From positions 26,103,430-26,167,429 of the forward strand of contig CM065711.1 in assembly GCA_017654935.2 (NCBI GenBank): DNA of 64,000 nt. The letters run 5' to 3'. Under the pieces are notes generated by a model. The model saw nothing but the letters and a program-made list of their open reading frames with translations, was not told the DNA's origin and searched no databases. Positions within the stretch are counted from its first letter, which is position 1. Each line of letters opens with the position of its first letter. Position numbers and translations under genes: made by a program. Shown piece by piece: positions 55,001-60,394 of this stretch. The DNA comes from Phymorhynchus buccinoides (lineage: Eukaryota > Mollusca > Gastropoda > Neogastropoda > Raphitomidae).

Positions 55001-57277
55001 AAATGCTCCGGGGGCACACCAAGTGCCATGGGAACATTTTGCGCGGCCTTGGGTGGGTCACTCACCTGAGACGTGGAAACTTTGGATTCTGTGTTGCGTC
55101 CGTGGATCCGAAAGTGAAAGTCTCTCTTTGTGGCCAGGCATTTTGGCGCTGTGCCCAGCTGTGACAGACATGGAAAAGAACAGAATCAGAACATTAAAAT
55201 GCTGTGCCCAGCTGTGACAGACATGGAAAAGAACAGAATCAGAACATTAAAATGCTGTGCCCAGCTGTGTGTGACAGACATGGAAAAGAACAGAATCAGA
55301 ACATTAAAATTAGACCAGCCGCCATGGTGTAGTGGCTAGCGTCGCGGACTACTGGCTAGGAGGTCTTGGGTTCGAATCCCATCAGAGGCAAGGTTTTTTT
55401 CAGTCCTGGACCGACTCCTACCCAGAGTAGAGTGGCTATGGGCTCAATGGGAAGACTGAAACCACACAGTCGAGCTTCATCCGCTTAACGGATGCGATTC
55501 TGAGAGTGTTTCAAGACCAGCACTGCAGGTGTCTGCAGTTCTCGGGCCTGGTTAACGCCGGGATATCATTATGAAAGGAAACGTAGAATACAGCCCTGTC
55601 ACGCAGTCTCAGACCGATACGGAACTCCATAGCATCATCATCATCATCGCTGTCATCCACCTCATTTCCATCAATCATTTAAAAGAAAAAAATGTATCAA
55701 ATTCTGTAGCTTTGCATGCCCTGCTCTCATGGTGACCTCAGTTTCGGTTTCCAATCCAGTCTATGACTTGATGCTTTTGGGTCAAAGTCATGGGGATCAA
55801 TGTGTTCTGGGGAGCTGTCGGTGGACGGTCGGGTGGCGCTCAGAGGAGGACCTCACTCACTAAGACTGTAAGAGAATAGTGTCGTCAGTAGGGGGCTTAG
55901 TAGGTGGTGTCTGAACAGGCTCTGCTGAACTCCACCGAAGTGACTCAGCAGCAATGCAGTGTCTCCTCGGTTGGTTGCCTCCTGACGGCCTAACATAGAT
56001 CTATACGCTCTTGGACTTCTCAGATTCTGCGACCTGAACAAGCCGGGGTGTAGCTGCGAATTGGGATTCGGAATGAGCGTGGCTCAGTTCAAATATTGCG
56101 CTGAAATTTGGCCAATCCTGTGCAATCTTTTTTTGGTGAAAATGAGTGATGAAAGTAGTGATTGTGAGGATGAGGATGACACCAGCGATGAGTAACTTCA
56201 GTAAGTTGTTGATAGCTACTCTGTCTGATGGAGACTAGGAAGGTAATTAGGCTTGTATTTTTGTTGCAAAGTGAAGGAAAAGGGTTCGACTGCATGGTTT
56301 TGTGATGTCTGTCACGAGTAGCAGTGACGGATGGGGGTGGGGGTGGGGGGAGCTGCAGTTACTGTTTACAGTACTTTGCAGCCACTGTGAAAGTGCTTTA
56401 TTGGATTACTGCTGTCACCATATTCAAGAAAAGTTGTCTTTACATTCATTGCAAAATTCAAGCTTTCTTCTTTCTAAAAGTAAAAGTGTGTAGGTTTCCC
56501 AGTCAAATGTTTATATGAGATAAAAAGTGAAAACATGAAGTACAGGTTGACGTCTCTGCAGTCTTCAATTATACGCCGTTTTATTATGATGCAGAGCTAA
56601 GTGGGCTAATGCGTGCCAAGGATAAAGGCAGTCATATTTGAGAAAACACGCTTTCTCTAACGGCTTTGAATGGAAGTGGAAATGTCGCGATTGACACGAC
56701 GAAAATGGTGTTTTACTCCTCTTGACACATATGGGACATTTGTAAATACAAATATGTTGGGAACAATACTGGAGGCAATGCCCGGAGGCAGTACGAAACC
56801 AGTAAAGTCCTGAGGATTAAAATGTGCATCGACCGGGTTGACACATCTGTCCTAATCATTTTTATACCTCTCTTTCAAGACCGTTGGAGTTGCAATGACA
56901 TCAAAGGGCAAGGTCGTTTGTGAACGATCAGCTGAAGTGGTTTATCTGGAGCAATTAACTTGCTTGAGACAATCAACCTTAGTCAGAAACGCTTATTACA
57001 GTTCACAATCGACAACTCGTTCACATTGCTCCATAGATCAACAGTAAACAGACTTTTATTAACGTAGAATGCTCAAGAAATGAAACTGACCAAACATGGC
57101 AAAAGAGTGAAAGTTTCCGGTTTGACCTCGAGATTGTGTCTGAATCTTTTGAAAACATGTGCGAATTTTATAAATATCTCTCAATGGTGTTTGTTACGAA
57201 AAGGTTCAAGAACTTACCAATGTTTTCAGGCCAGCTTTTTGTGCCACCTTTGCTGAGATGTTAGCTAAAGAAGCCAT
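30125..57277 (-). CDS. SDHA: Succinate dehydrogenase flavoprotein subunit (complex II), complete, 15 exons, 666 residues
   Basis: Oxidises succinate to fumarate in the mitochondrial matrix and passes electrons through FAD to the iron-sulphur subunit of complex II. The exons join with consistent phases to 666 residues; animal SDHA is usually about 660-665. Visible landmarks: an N-terminal targeting-like segment (1-40), FAD-binding [15 protein letters not shown] (about 65-80), and [11 protein letters not shown] with His100 as the expected covalent FAD attachment site. Further on are [56 protein letters not shown] and the C-terminal [13 protein letters not shown]. It is a single gene with no frameshift. 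Exons 2, 3, 7, 10 and 14 have tandem partial copies of their edges in the neighbouring intron. Many MITEs and SINEs occupy the introns. Confidence 0.97.
30285..30660 (+). mobile_element. tRNA-headed SINE (family B), full length
   Basis: The tRNA-like head GAGTGGCACAGTGGTAACG has box B GGGTTCGAACC. It continues through GGATGAGACGATAAACCGAG and GGCGCGCCTCTGGCTGCGAC to CCTCTGTGACTATAAAGTAC. Other copies: 44186-44545 (plus), 37365-37710 (minus), tails at 45417-45512 (plus) and 63830-63912 (minus). Confidence 0.85.
30866..31288. mobile_element. Family R inverted-repeat element (TA-flanked)
   Basis: TACTGTAACTCGTGGACTAT and AAGCCGC at the left pair with GCGGCTTGTAGTCCATGAAT and TACTGTA at the right. 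It has a poly-C run near 30909-30932. Non-coding. Confidence 0.75.
31508..32530. mobile_element. Family L element split by a LINE fragment
   Basis: The left part, CATGGGTGCTCCTTGGAAAT to GGAGTGCAGGGGCAGCG, is at 31510-31578. The right part, CTCATAATCCGGCGACGCCG to AGGAGCATCCATG, is at 32447-32525. The same two parts flank the array at 46414-47505 and make a compact copy at 63476-63765. Confidence 0.7.
31640..32345 (+). mobile_element. LINE 3' fragment with reverse transcriptase C-terminus
   Basis: The frame to 32133 reads [38 protein letters not shown] and [11 protein letters not shown], then a basic C-terminal region. This layout is common in Rex1/L2-type LINEs of aquatic animals. It ends with a tail near 32345 (TTTGATTTGACTTGATTTGA). 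Confidence 0.82.
32855..33178 (+). mobile_element. Family D, full-length copy
   Basis: It runs GGGGATACCGGGGGGTCTTT to GCGATCGAAGAAGAAGAAG and lies in SDHA intron 14. Confidence 0.8.
33281..33394 (-). CDS. SDHA: SDHA exon 14 (residues 601-638)
   Basis: [13 protein letters not shown] and [17 protein letters not shown]. Acceptor TATCCTTCCGCAG, donor GGAAAG|GTATGC. This is the only copy of the repeated exon edge with a downstream donor, so it is taken as the working exon. Confidence 0.95.
33395..33970 (-). repeat. SDHA exon 14 acceptor-edge array, 141-bp unit, four extra copies
   Basis: Exon-like starts at 33535, 33676, 33817 and 33966 each follow a GCAG-type or ACAG acceptor. Each holds about 85 bases of exon 14 (to HWRKHT or HWRERT), then a TTTC tract and ATTCATCC spacer. 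The three nearest copies are spaced 141 bp from each other and from exon 14 and are almost identical. The farthest is 149 bp away and diverged. None has its own donor. Confidence 0.9.
34350..34375 (+). ncRNA. U2 snRNA 5'-end fragment (26 nt), probably the head of a retroposed chimera
   Basis: ATCGCTTCTCGGCCTTTTGG followed by CTAAGA matches the 5' end of U2 exactly and then diverges, before the branch-point-pairing segment is complete. It is not a working U2 gene. It lies in SDHA intron 13, antisense. LINE-driven template switching can create snRNA-headed chimeras. Confidence 0.75.
34560..34665. repeat. (GAT)n-type microsatellite
   Basis: GATGATGATAATGATGGCGA-like repeats end 5 bp from the exon 13 donor region. 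Confidence 0.85.
34670..34813 (-). CDS. SDHA: SDHA exon 13 (residues 553-600)
   Basis: [15 protein letters not shown] and [12 protein letters not shown]. Acceptor TGCGTGCAG, donor TTCACT|GTAAGC. Confidence 0.96.
34862..35125 (+). mobile_element. SINE family A, head-less copy
   Basis: From CTGACCCGTGCGCTTTACGC to AGATAAGTCTCTGTGACTAG. The tRNA head is missing. Confidence 0.75.
35128..35291. mobile_element. Family F MITE
   Basis: CAGCAGAACCTCCCTTATAA to TTAAGGGAGAATCCACTGTA inverted ends. Confidence 0.7.
35298..35737 (+). mobile_element. Cluster of three family E MITE pieces
   Basis: CCCTTTCACCGCC starts occur at 35298 and 35341. Ends of the AAAGGGTTA type occur near 35580 and 35732. One element is inserted in, or duplicated from, another at the TTAA-containing edge. 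Confidence 0.7.
35780..35878 (-). CDS. SDHA: SDHA exon 12 (residues 520-552)
   Basis: [20 protein letters not shown] and LYKSMDDLK. Acceptor TCCTGCAG, donor CTCAAG|GTACA. Confidence 0.95.
36477..36716 (+). mobile_element. Family E piggyBac-like MITE
   Basis: CCCTTTCACCGTCAATGTCG to GGCTGGCAGAGAAAGGG with right-hand TTAA. Confidence 0.78.
36740..37360. other. SDHA intron 11, no feature recognised
   Basis: Two CCCTGGGA.C-rich stretches resemble family N weakly. No gene was seen. Confidence 0.3.
37365..37710 (-). mobile_element. SINE family B, minus orientation
   Basis: It starts as the complement of the tail TAGTCACAGAGGCGTCTCTG and ends in the head with GGTTCGAACTCGGGTTTACT. Confidence 0.82.
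37715..38015 (+). mobile_element. Family D copy
   Basis: ATAAATAGTTCCCCCACCTT to CTGAGCGATCGAAAAAGAAG. Confidence 0.78.
38140..38700 (-). mobile_element. Family D pieces, minus orientation
   Basis: CTTCTTCTTCGTTCGCCCAG at 38144, then GATGCGTCATGCTGCCGTTA to TTCCAGAAGGTGGGGGAACT at 38446-38672. A foreign stretch of about 250 bp separates them. The end lies only about 40 bp from exon 11. Confidence 0.65.
38722..38814 (-). CDS. SDHA: SDHA exon 11 (residues 489-519)
   Basis: [20 protein letters not shown] and LRLSMQK. Acceptor GTTTTTCCAG, donor CAGAAG|GTATGA. Confidence 0.95.
38840..39285. other. SDHA intron 10, poly-A tract then no feature
   Basis: The A-run at 38854-38877 may be a retroposon tail. 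Nothing else is supported. Confidence 0.3.
39286..39455. repeat. About 63-bp tandem repeat, three copies
   Basis: The unit is ACTTTGCTAGGGTAGCTATT ... GAGAACATTACTGGAAAAT plus a short CA run. Confidence 0.85.
39591..40417 (-). repeat. SDHA exon 10 donor-edge array, 163-167 bp unit, four extra copies
   Basis: Donor-proximal copies start at 39626, 39925, 40088 and 40251. Each holds about 100 bases of the exon 10 end ([14 protein letters not shown] to GPIKQ), the donor GTAAGAG and a common CATGCTAGATAGGCC spacer. The 39626 copy is interrupted by an inserted element at about 39676-39800. Confidence 0.9.
39676..39802. mobile_element. Family H fragment inserted in an exon 10 copy
   Basis: ACCAGCTATAAGAGGGAAAA through GTGGTGGGTCTTTAA matches 14769-14832. 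Exon-like sequence resumes at ATGGTGTTGGCACAGG. Confidence 0.7.
40418..40618 (-). CDS. SDHA: SDHA exon 10 (residues 422-488)
   Basis: [20 protein letters not shown] and [19 protein letters not shown]. Acceptor TTTCCTGTAG, donor AAACAG|GTAAGA. About 100 bases of its 3' end plus donor are copied four times downstream. Confidence 0.97.
40625..40752. mobile_element. Family S repeat abutting the exon 10 acceptor
   Basis: Its complement recurs at 53618-53757 inside a family D element. It provides the intron sequence immediately 5' of the exon 10 acceptor TTTCCTGTAG. Confidence 0.65.
40801..41062. repeat. GA microsatellite next to exon 9 donor
   Basis: About 260 bp of (GA)n with GGGA interruptions, which is (CT)n on the SDHA transcript strand. 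Confidence 0.97.
41083..41278 (-). CDS. SDHA: SDHA exon 9 (residues 357-421)
   Basis: [28 protein letters not shown] and [18 protein letters not shown], which include substrate-site His and Arg residues of the family. Acceptor TGTTTTCAG, donor GGGCAG|GTGTG. A 260-bp GA tract begins about 20 bp past the donor. Confidence 0.97.
41285..41690. other. SDHA intron 8 sequence, no gene
   Basis: Holds GGGGGGCA-type C/G-rich repeats at 41410-41465 and otherwise nothing recognised. Confidence 0.3.
41698..42100 (-). mobile_element. SINE family A, full length, minus orientation, with poly-G run
   Basis: The head complement contains GGGATTCGAACCCGGGTCAC at 42038-42060. Its tail complement is at 41700-41780. 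A G-run of about 33 bases (41789-41822) lies inside. Confidence 0.85.
42101..42700. other. SDHA intron 8, no feature recognised
   Basis: AT-rich sequence with no repeat family seen twice here. Confidence 0.3.
42724..42892 (-). CDS. SDHA: SDHA exon 8 (residues 301-356, split Arg)
   Basis: [36 protein letters not shown] and SMTIEIREG. Acceptor GGTTTCAG, donor GGAAG|GTGAGT. Confidence 0.97.
42946..43152. mobile_element. Family P short copy
   Basis: CAGACTTGTTCACC at the left and GTAAACAGGTCTG at the right, with GAGTAG motifs inside. Confidence 0.6.
43160..44180. other. SDHA intron 7, mostly unassigned
   Basis: A family L-like C/G-rich stretch (CAAGGCAGGGGTCCAGGGTC) lies at 43368-43460. A stretch at 43560-43735 with AGACCTC/AAAGACC motifs recurs loosely at 44090-44165. 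No gene. Confidence 0.35.
44186..44545 (+). mobile_element. SINE family B, full length
   Basis: The head GAGTGGCACAGTGGTAGCGC has box B GAGTTCGAACC and the tail is CCTCTGTGACTATAATGTAC. Confidence 0.85.
44604..44728 (-). CDS. SDHA: SDHA exon 7 (residues 259-300, split Gly)
   Basis: [20 protein letters not shown] and EFVQFHPT. Acceptor GTTGCCAG, donor CACTG|GTGAGC. Its acceptor edge has three diverged upstream copies. Confidence 0.97.
44729..45400 (-). repeat. SDHA exon 7 acceptor-edge array, about 125-156 bp unit, three extra copies
   Basis: Copies with exon-like starts at 45096, 45221 and 45377 hold the acceptor, about 50 bases of exon 7 and a spacer (ATCATTAAC..TTGATTAACACAATAG). Each copy has TAA in frame after GYRRA-like codons, so they cannot extend the protein. 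Confidence 0.88.
44762..45000 (+). mobile_element. Family E MITE with TTAA duplication and empty paralogous site
   Basis: TTAA at 44758-44761 and 45001-45004 flanks CTCTTTCACCGCC...GGCGGTTAAAGGG. The exon 7 edge copies keep the uninterrupted CATTAAGTTGATTAACAC. Removing 243 bp restores the 125-bp array period exactly. Confidence 0.88.
45417..45605 (+). mobile_element. SINE family B tail and SINE family C fragment
   Basis: GGTGGCGCGGCTCTGGCTGC to TGACTATAAAGTACC, then GTCAGGCGGTCAGGAGGCAA to GAGTTTAGTGGAGCCTGTTC. Confidence 0.7.
45619..46356. mobile_element. Family M element interrupted by family D
   Basis: The left end ATCGTCGGTGAAATTCAAAA and the right end TTTCACCGACGAT are separated by the D insertion at 46007-46340. 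Confidence 0.78.
46007..46340 (+). mobile_element. Family D with 8-bp target-site duplication
   Basis: AATTTCAC at 45999-46006 and 46341-46348 flanks the element, which runs TCCCTGTGGGGATACCGGGG to GCAGAAGAAG. This indicates insertion by retroposition. Confidence 0.8.
46414..47505. mobile_element. Family L element with internal palindromic minisatellite
   Basis: The ends ATGGGTGCTCCTGGGAAATT and AGCAGGAGCATCCATG are inverted. The C/G-rich GGGGGTTCGGGGGTGCAATG part and the CTCCGGCTCCAGGCAAT part match 63476-63765. Confidence 0.75.
46652..47480. repeat. 31-bp palindromic minisatellite, about 27 copies
   Basis: The unit is AATCCTGAACTTCAGGACAT plus CCTGGACAAAAC. TCCTGAA-C-TTCAGGA is a perfect inverted repeat in each unit. 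The compact family L copies have the block once. Confidence 0.95.
47588..47736 (-). CDS. SDHA: SDHA exon 6 (residues 209-258, split Gly)
   Basis: [19 protein letters not shown] through NTILAT. Acceptor TGGTGACAG, donor CACCGG|GTATGT, leaving GG of a Gly codon. Confidence 0.96.
47846..48057 (-). mobile_element. Family E MITE
   Basis: TTAACCCTTTCACAGCACAG to TTGGCGGTGAAAGGGTTAA, TTAA on both sides. Confidence 0.8.
48252..48716. mobile_element. Family M element interrupted by family F
   Basis: TCGTCGGTGAAATTCAAAAA, then after the F insertion TCTAAATTGAATTAGATACA and CCACCTTCCACCAAAAGCTC in the orientation opposite to 18530-18999. Confidence 0.7.
48280..48459. mobile_element. Family F MITE with TA duplication
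   Basis: TA at 48278-48279 and 48460-48461 flanks CAATGGCACCTCCCTTATAA ... TAAGGGAGGTTCCACTG. Removal restores the family M sequence CCTCGTATCTAAAT. Confidence 0.85.
48917..49036. repeat. TG microsatellite
   Basis: Compound (TG)n with CATG and GCGTG interruptions. Confidence 0.95.
49043..49475 (+). mobile_element. Two tandem copies of family N, then GT repeat
   Basis: GGGCTCCCAGGGGGGTCCAT and a second copy from CTCCCAGGGACCCCCATTTG at 49229. The end is GGGACGATTGGGAGCCC at 49428-49444. A GT-rich microsatellite abuts exon 5. Confidence 0.7.
49491..49655 (-). CDS. SDHA: SDHA exon 5 (residues 154-208)
   Basis: [27 protein letters not shown] and LLHTLYGR. Acceptor GACCCACAG, donor GAAGG|GTGAGT. 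Confidence 0.97.
49855..50477. mobile_element. Family O inverted-repeat element holding a family E MITE
   Basis: ACAGGGCTGCCAGCCC at the left and GGTTGGCAGCCCTGTT at the right. AGGGACA motifs recur inside. Family E lies at 50113-50351 flanked by TTAA. A second copy of O is at 59925-60388. Confidence 0.72.
50113..50351 (+). mobile_element. Family E MITE inside family O
   Basis: TTAA at 50109-50112 and 50352-50355. CCCTTTCACCGCCAAAGTCG to GGCTGGCGGTGAAAGGG. Confidence 0.85.
50509..50652 (-). CDS. SDHA: SDHA exon 4 (residues 106-153)
   Basis: [28 protein letters not shown] and [11 protein letters not shown]. Acceptor CTTTCCAG, donor ATTGAG|GTAAA, phase 0 at both ends. Confidence 0.97.
50871..53169 (-). 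repeat. SDHA exon 3 donor-edge array, about 150-bp unit, 15 extra copies
   Basis: Copies start at 50871, 51018, 51182, 51384, 51479, 51616, 51831, 51969, 52121, 52271, 52425, 52575, 52725, 52875 and 53020. Each carries about 75 bases of exon 3 ([19 protein letters not shown] to AAQ), the donor (mostly GTAAGT), a CA microsatellite and a spacer with CTACATGAACGCACAC. The eight copies nearest the exon are nearly identical and read GFITACIT where the exon has GFKTACIT. Copies at 51384 and 51831 are an older diverged type. Confidence 0.93.
53170..53331 (-). CDS. SDHA: SDHA exon 3 (residues 52-105), FAD-binding
   Basis: It encodes the dinucleotide-binding VVVGAGGAG and, at its end, TRSHTVAAQ with the covalent-flavin His. 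Acceptor CTGTGCAG, donor CCCAG|GTAAGT. The last 75 or so bases and donor are amplified downstream. Confidence 0.97.
53545..54005 (-). mobile_element. Family D copy with an inserted family S repeat
   Basis: GATCGCTCAGACAGTTTCCT to CATTATGCGC, then foreign sequence 53618-53757, then AACTAAGAAATAGTTAGGCC to GGTATCCCCATGGGG. Confidence 0.75.
54010..54430. other. SDHA intron 2, no feature recognised
   Basis: AT-rich, with a short GT run. Confidence 0.3.
54435..54972. mobile_element. Possible inverted-repeat element (GGGCTCCCCATT ends)
   Basis: It starts CAGGGCTCCCCATTTTG and ends GAATGGGGAGCCCTG, a clear terminal inverted repeat. CATAGAGGGT and TTCACCCCC motifs and a GA run (54710-54732) are inside. 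Non-coding. Confidence 0.68.
55066..55158 (-). CDS. SDHA: SDHA exon 2 (residues 21-51)
   Basis: Acceptor CTGTCACAG, donor TCTCAG|GTGAG, 31 codons including [11 protein letters not shown], similar to the presequence-to-mature junction of animal SDHA. Its acceptor edge is triplicated just upstream in the transcript. Confidence 0.92.
55148..55312 (-). repeat. SDHA exon 2 acceptor-edge array, 53-bp unit, 3 copies
   Basis: The block from the first 11 bases of exon 2 through CTGTCACAG and the upstream intron (ATTTTAATGTTCTGATTCTG) is present at 55148, 55201 and 55254. The third has a 4-base TGTG expansion. Each offers an acceptor. Confidence 0.88.
55318..56085 (+). mobile_element. SINE family C, full length
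   Basis: The tRNA-like head CATGGTGTAGTGGCTAGCG has box B GGGTTCGAATCCC. The middle holds TTAACGCCGGGATATCATTA and the end GCGAATTGGGATTCGGAATG. It lies in SDHA intron 1. Confidence 0.82.
56090..57210. other. SDHA intron 1, mostly unassigned
   Basis: Contains a G-rich run at 56332-56352 and a family Q copy at 56725-56815 (CATATGGGACATTTGTAAAT to AACCAGTAAAGTCCTGA). Confidence 0.4.
57218..57277 (-). CDS. SDHA: SDHA exon 1 (residues 1-20)
   Basis: It starts [30 protein letters not shown] is Ala/Lys-rich without acidic residues, as in a mitochondrial presequence. Donor ACATTG|GTAAGT, phase 0. Confidence 0.9.
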
Positions 57278-57329
57278 GGTTTCGTTACACTGAAAGCCCA
57301 AATGGTACGTCTGCTTGGCTTTCTCCCAA

Positions 57330-57360
57330 GTACCGGAAGTTAAAAGGTGCGCATGCGTTG
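57330..57360 (-). promoter_or_regulatory. Probable SDHA core promoter with ETS and NRF-1-like sites
   Basis: CCGGAAGT (57333-57340) is a consensus ETS/GABP site. TGCGCATGCGT (57348-57358) differs by one base from the NRF-1 palindrome TGCGCATGCGC. Both lie 55-82 bp upstream of the ATG, and no TATA box is seen. ETS and NRF-1 sites are typical of nuclear genes for respiratory-chain proteins in vertebrates. The functional claim here is inference. Confidence 0.6.
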
Positions 57361-57574
57361 TGCTAGTTTTTACGTAAAGGCACCTTACATAAAGTGTTAT
57401 ATTATTGAGTTGGTTATATAATTTGTGTTGTTGCCAAAAAACGTGTAGATTATTGTAATGTGCTCACGCATATGCACTGAGAGAGTCAAATCAGCAGTAT
57501 TCATAATTGACAACACACCCTCTAACAATGTCAAACCAGTGTTGCATATTGTGTGTGTACATAACATTATTTGT

Positions 57575-57915
57575 TCATGTGCATGTGTGTGTGTGTGTGT
57601 GCGTGTGCGCGCATGTGCGTGTGCGCGTGTGTGTGTGCATGGGTGGAGAAAGAGAGTTTATGTGCGTGTGTGTTAGCATAGGATGCATGCATGTTAGTGC
57701 AACCGTTGTGTGTAAGCCAACAAATTATGCAAGTGCATATTATTGTACACTACATGAATATTATTGTACATTGTGTCATCTTTGATATCACACACACACA
57801 CAACACACACTGATACGTATGCACACACACACATAGGTCAGGTTAGGTAGGACGACTAGGCCTCGCGGCCTCTCAAGTGTCCTTTCGTCTTCACACACAC
57901 ACACACACACACCAA
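57575..57915. repeat. TG and CA microsatellites
   Basis: (TG)n with CG runs at 57583-57677, (CA)n at 57789-57832 and 57892-57913. Confidence 0.9.
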
Positions 57916-58580
57916 CTACAGTAGTAAAATAGTTTATTGCAAAAATCATCAAAGGCATAAATATAGAATATCATAATACTAATTTCTCACAAAATTTTCT
58001 CTCTCTCCCACCACACAATATTCTGATTCGCCTATATAAAAATCACACGCTCGCTTTCTCTTGATTTATGTTATAAAATTTGTATACGAATTACATGTAT
58101 TGGTGCGTCAATACTGCAACAAAATAATGATCATTGTAAGAAATACACAGAATGTGGTTTCTATCCATTTGACACAAACAACAAGATCCATCACACACTC
58201 AAACAAAATAAAAATACCACTATCCTCTCTCCCTCTATTCCTTTCATAAACAATCTTAAATCACAAAGATGATATTTCATAATGTGCTGTTGGTTAAATT
58301 TGTGAATCTTTAAAAAAGATCAAGGACAAAACAAAATCTGTCAAATGCATTCAAATGAAATTATAAATATCTCTACCTACTAAGCTTCTCTGTAAAAAAA
58401 AAGAAAGAAGAAAGTTAAAGATGGAAAACCTTAAAAAAGAAAAGAAGAGAAAGAATGAAGCACATACTGAAAGTAGTTGTTGCACTTTCAAATGAAATGA
58501 ACACAGTAAATATGCTTAAAACTTATGAGAGAAAAAAAATCGCTACTCAGAATTGAGACATGAATGACGAAAAATAAGAC
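57916..58580. other. AT-rich sequence, no gene recognised
   Basis: No repeat family or coding motif was seen. Confidence 0.35.
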
Positions 58581-58585
58581 ATTAA

Positions 58586-58823
58586 CCCTTTCACCGCCAG
58601 CCATATTTCAGCCAAAAATTCCATCAAATTTACCTGGGTAGAGAACAAAATCCAAATGCACTTTTGGGGATTCTTCTGTGACGTATACAAAATAAGGTCT
58701 ATCCTTGCTTCCCAAAACTCAGACAATAGGGTCTTTGGATAACAGACCCTGGGTTGATGCCTTTTACTTGGCATGGGCGTTAGATCATTATGGTGCAAAT
58801 ATGCGACATTGGCGGTGAAAGGG
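58586..58823 (-). mobile_element. Family E MITE
   Basis: TTAA on both sides (58582-58585, 58824-58827), ends CCCTTTCACCGCCAGCC and TTGGCGGTGAAAGGG. Confidence 0.85.
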
Positions 58824-59089
58824 TTAAACATTTAAATTAATATGTGCACTTTATCCATTTCTTAATTAAATGCGTTAATACTCAAAAACAAAAACAAAAC
58901 AAAAAGTGTTTTCAAAACATTTCCTTATAACAAATTCAAACATTCACTTTCAAAATAATTATCTTCTGCACCCTTTTGCTACTTTATTCAAAAAGTGATA
59001 TGCATTTTCCGTAACTCTTTCAGAATCTCTTTCCAAAAGATACAAATATATTTCATAATTCTCTATACTTACCTACATAACGATTTGTG

Positions 59090-59290
59090 GCGGTACCATA
59101 GCCAATGAGGTTTAACCGAGGCGTGGTCACCGCCACAGCTATCTGTATTAATATAAAAAAATCGGGACTTTACTGGTGTTGCACTGCCTCCGGGCATTGC
59201 CTCCAGTATTGTTCCCACCATATTTGTATTTACAAATGTCCCATATGTGTCTGTGACCGAGAGGACATAAAACACCATTTTTCATAATTC
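59090..59290. mobile_element. Family Q copy in a possible larger element
   Basis: GGGACTTTACTGGTGTTGCA to TGTTCCCACCATATTTGTAT, complement of the 56730-56815 copy. Confidence 0.55.
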
Positions 59291-59469
59291 TGGGTATGCT
59301 AAGGTTGTTTTGCTATACGCATATATAATTATGTGTGTGTGTGTGTGTGTGTTCGCATGAGACCACAGTTCATGTAATTTCTCAAGACGATGATATGGTA
59401 AAGACTTTTTGATTTTGACTCAGTCAGTCCTATATTCTCTGCATTCAAATTCTCTGCAATAATATTTAA

Positions 59470-59895
59470 GAGGTGATATTATTGAAGTGTATAAAATTGT
59501 ACATGGCCTTTATATACTACCACAACAAATTTATTGACTCTGTGTGAGGAGGATAGAACACGTGGACATAATTATAAACTTTAAAAAAAAATATACTAAC
59601 ACTAAATTGGCCCAAACTTTCTTTGCTAACAGGATTGTTAATGCATGGAATGATCTAACCAATGAGGCAGTAAATGCAAAATCATTAAATGCTTTTAAAA
59701 ATTCAATAGATAAGCACTTTCAAAATATTGTGTATGCAATGAATTTTACAAAAAAGATCAGTAGTATTTGACTGCTAAGTAGCCATCGGTTTTTACGCCG
59801 ATTATCAAAAACAAAATGAAGTCAATATGTAGAGGGCAAAAGGCTATAAAAAGCCTACAGAGCCTTATTTCATATCATATCATATCATATCAAAT
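59470..59895 (+). mobile_element. CR1-like LINE 3' fragment with (CATAT)n tail
   Basis: FFANRIVNAWNDLTNEAVNA (59620-59680) is a typical LINE RT C-terminus. An upstream piece reads EVYKIVHGL. The tail ends in CATATCATATCATATC. Confidence 0.78.
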
Positions 59896-59924
59896 TGAAA
59901 TCTGAATGTTTGCCCATGCCCAGG

Positions 59925-60388
59925 GCTGCCAACTCTAAATTTTGTGAATCAGTGACAAACGACTCTCAAATCAGGGACACAGCCTGATTTTCAGGGACAT
60001 TTTAATCATGATCAGAAATTAGGTACAGTACCCACCACAACTTGGCATAACAACGGCGCACATCATCCCTACCACCAGACTTTATCGGAAAAATCACACG
60101 CACAAATTTCACAAAAAGCGTAAGTTTCGCCTTTAATCTTCCTGACACAATGAAAAGCCATTTCTCCGTGTATGTGTCTCGAAATAAACAGGAACGCTTT
60201 GAAACTAACATCCTCACACGACCGTTTAGACGCCATTTTTTCAACCTTTTTTTAGACAGGCGGAAAAATTGCACGCTTCCACGATTTTATCGATTTTCCG
60301 GGACGGTCATTAAAAAATCGGGACACATCATGCTTTTCGCAAAAATCCGGGACAATACGGCTACGCAGGGACGGTTGGCAGCCCCGCC
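59925..60388. mobile_element. Family O element
   Basis: CAGGGCTGCCAACTC at the left, GGTTGGCAGCCCCG at the right, AGGGACA/GGGACGG motifs inside. Confidence 0.7.
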
Positions 60389-60394
60389 ATGCAC

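Noticed and set aside
57458..57785. Divergently transcribed gene sharing the SDHA promoter
   Set aside because: No coding motif or splice pattern was seen between 57.4 and 58.6 kb; open frames there are from TG repeats.
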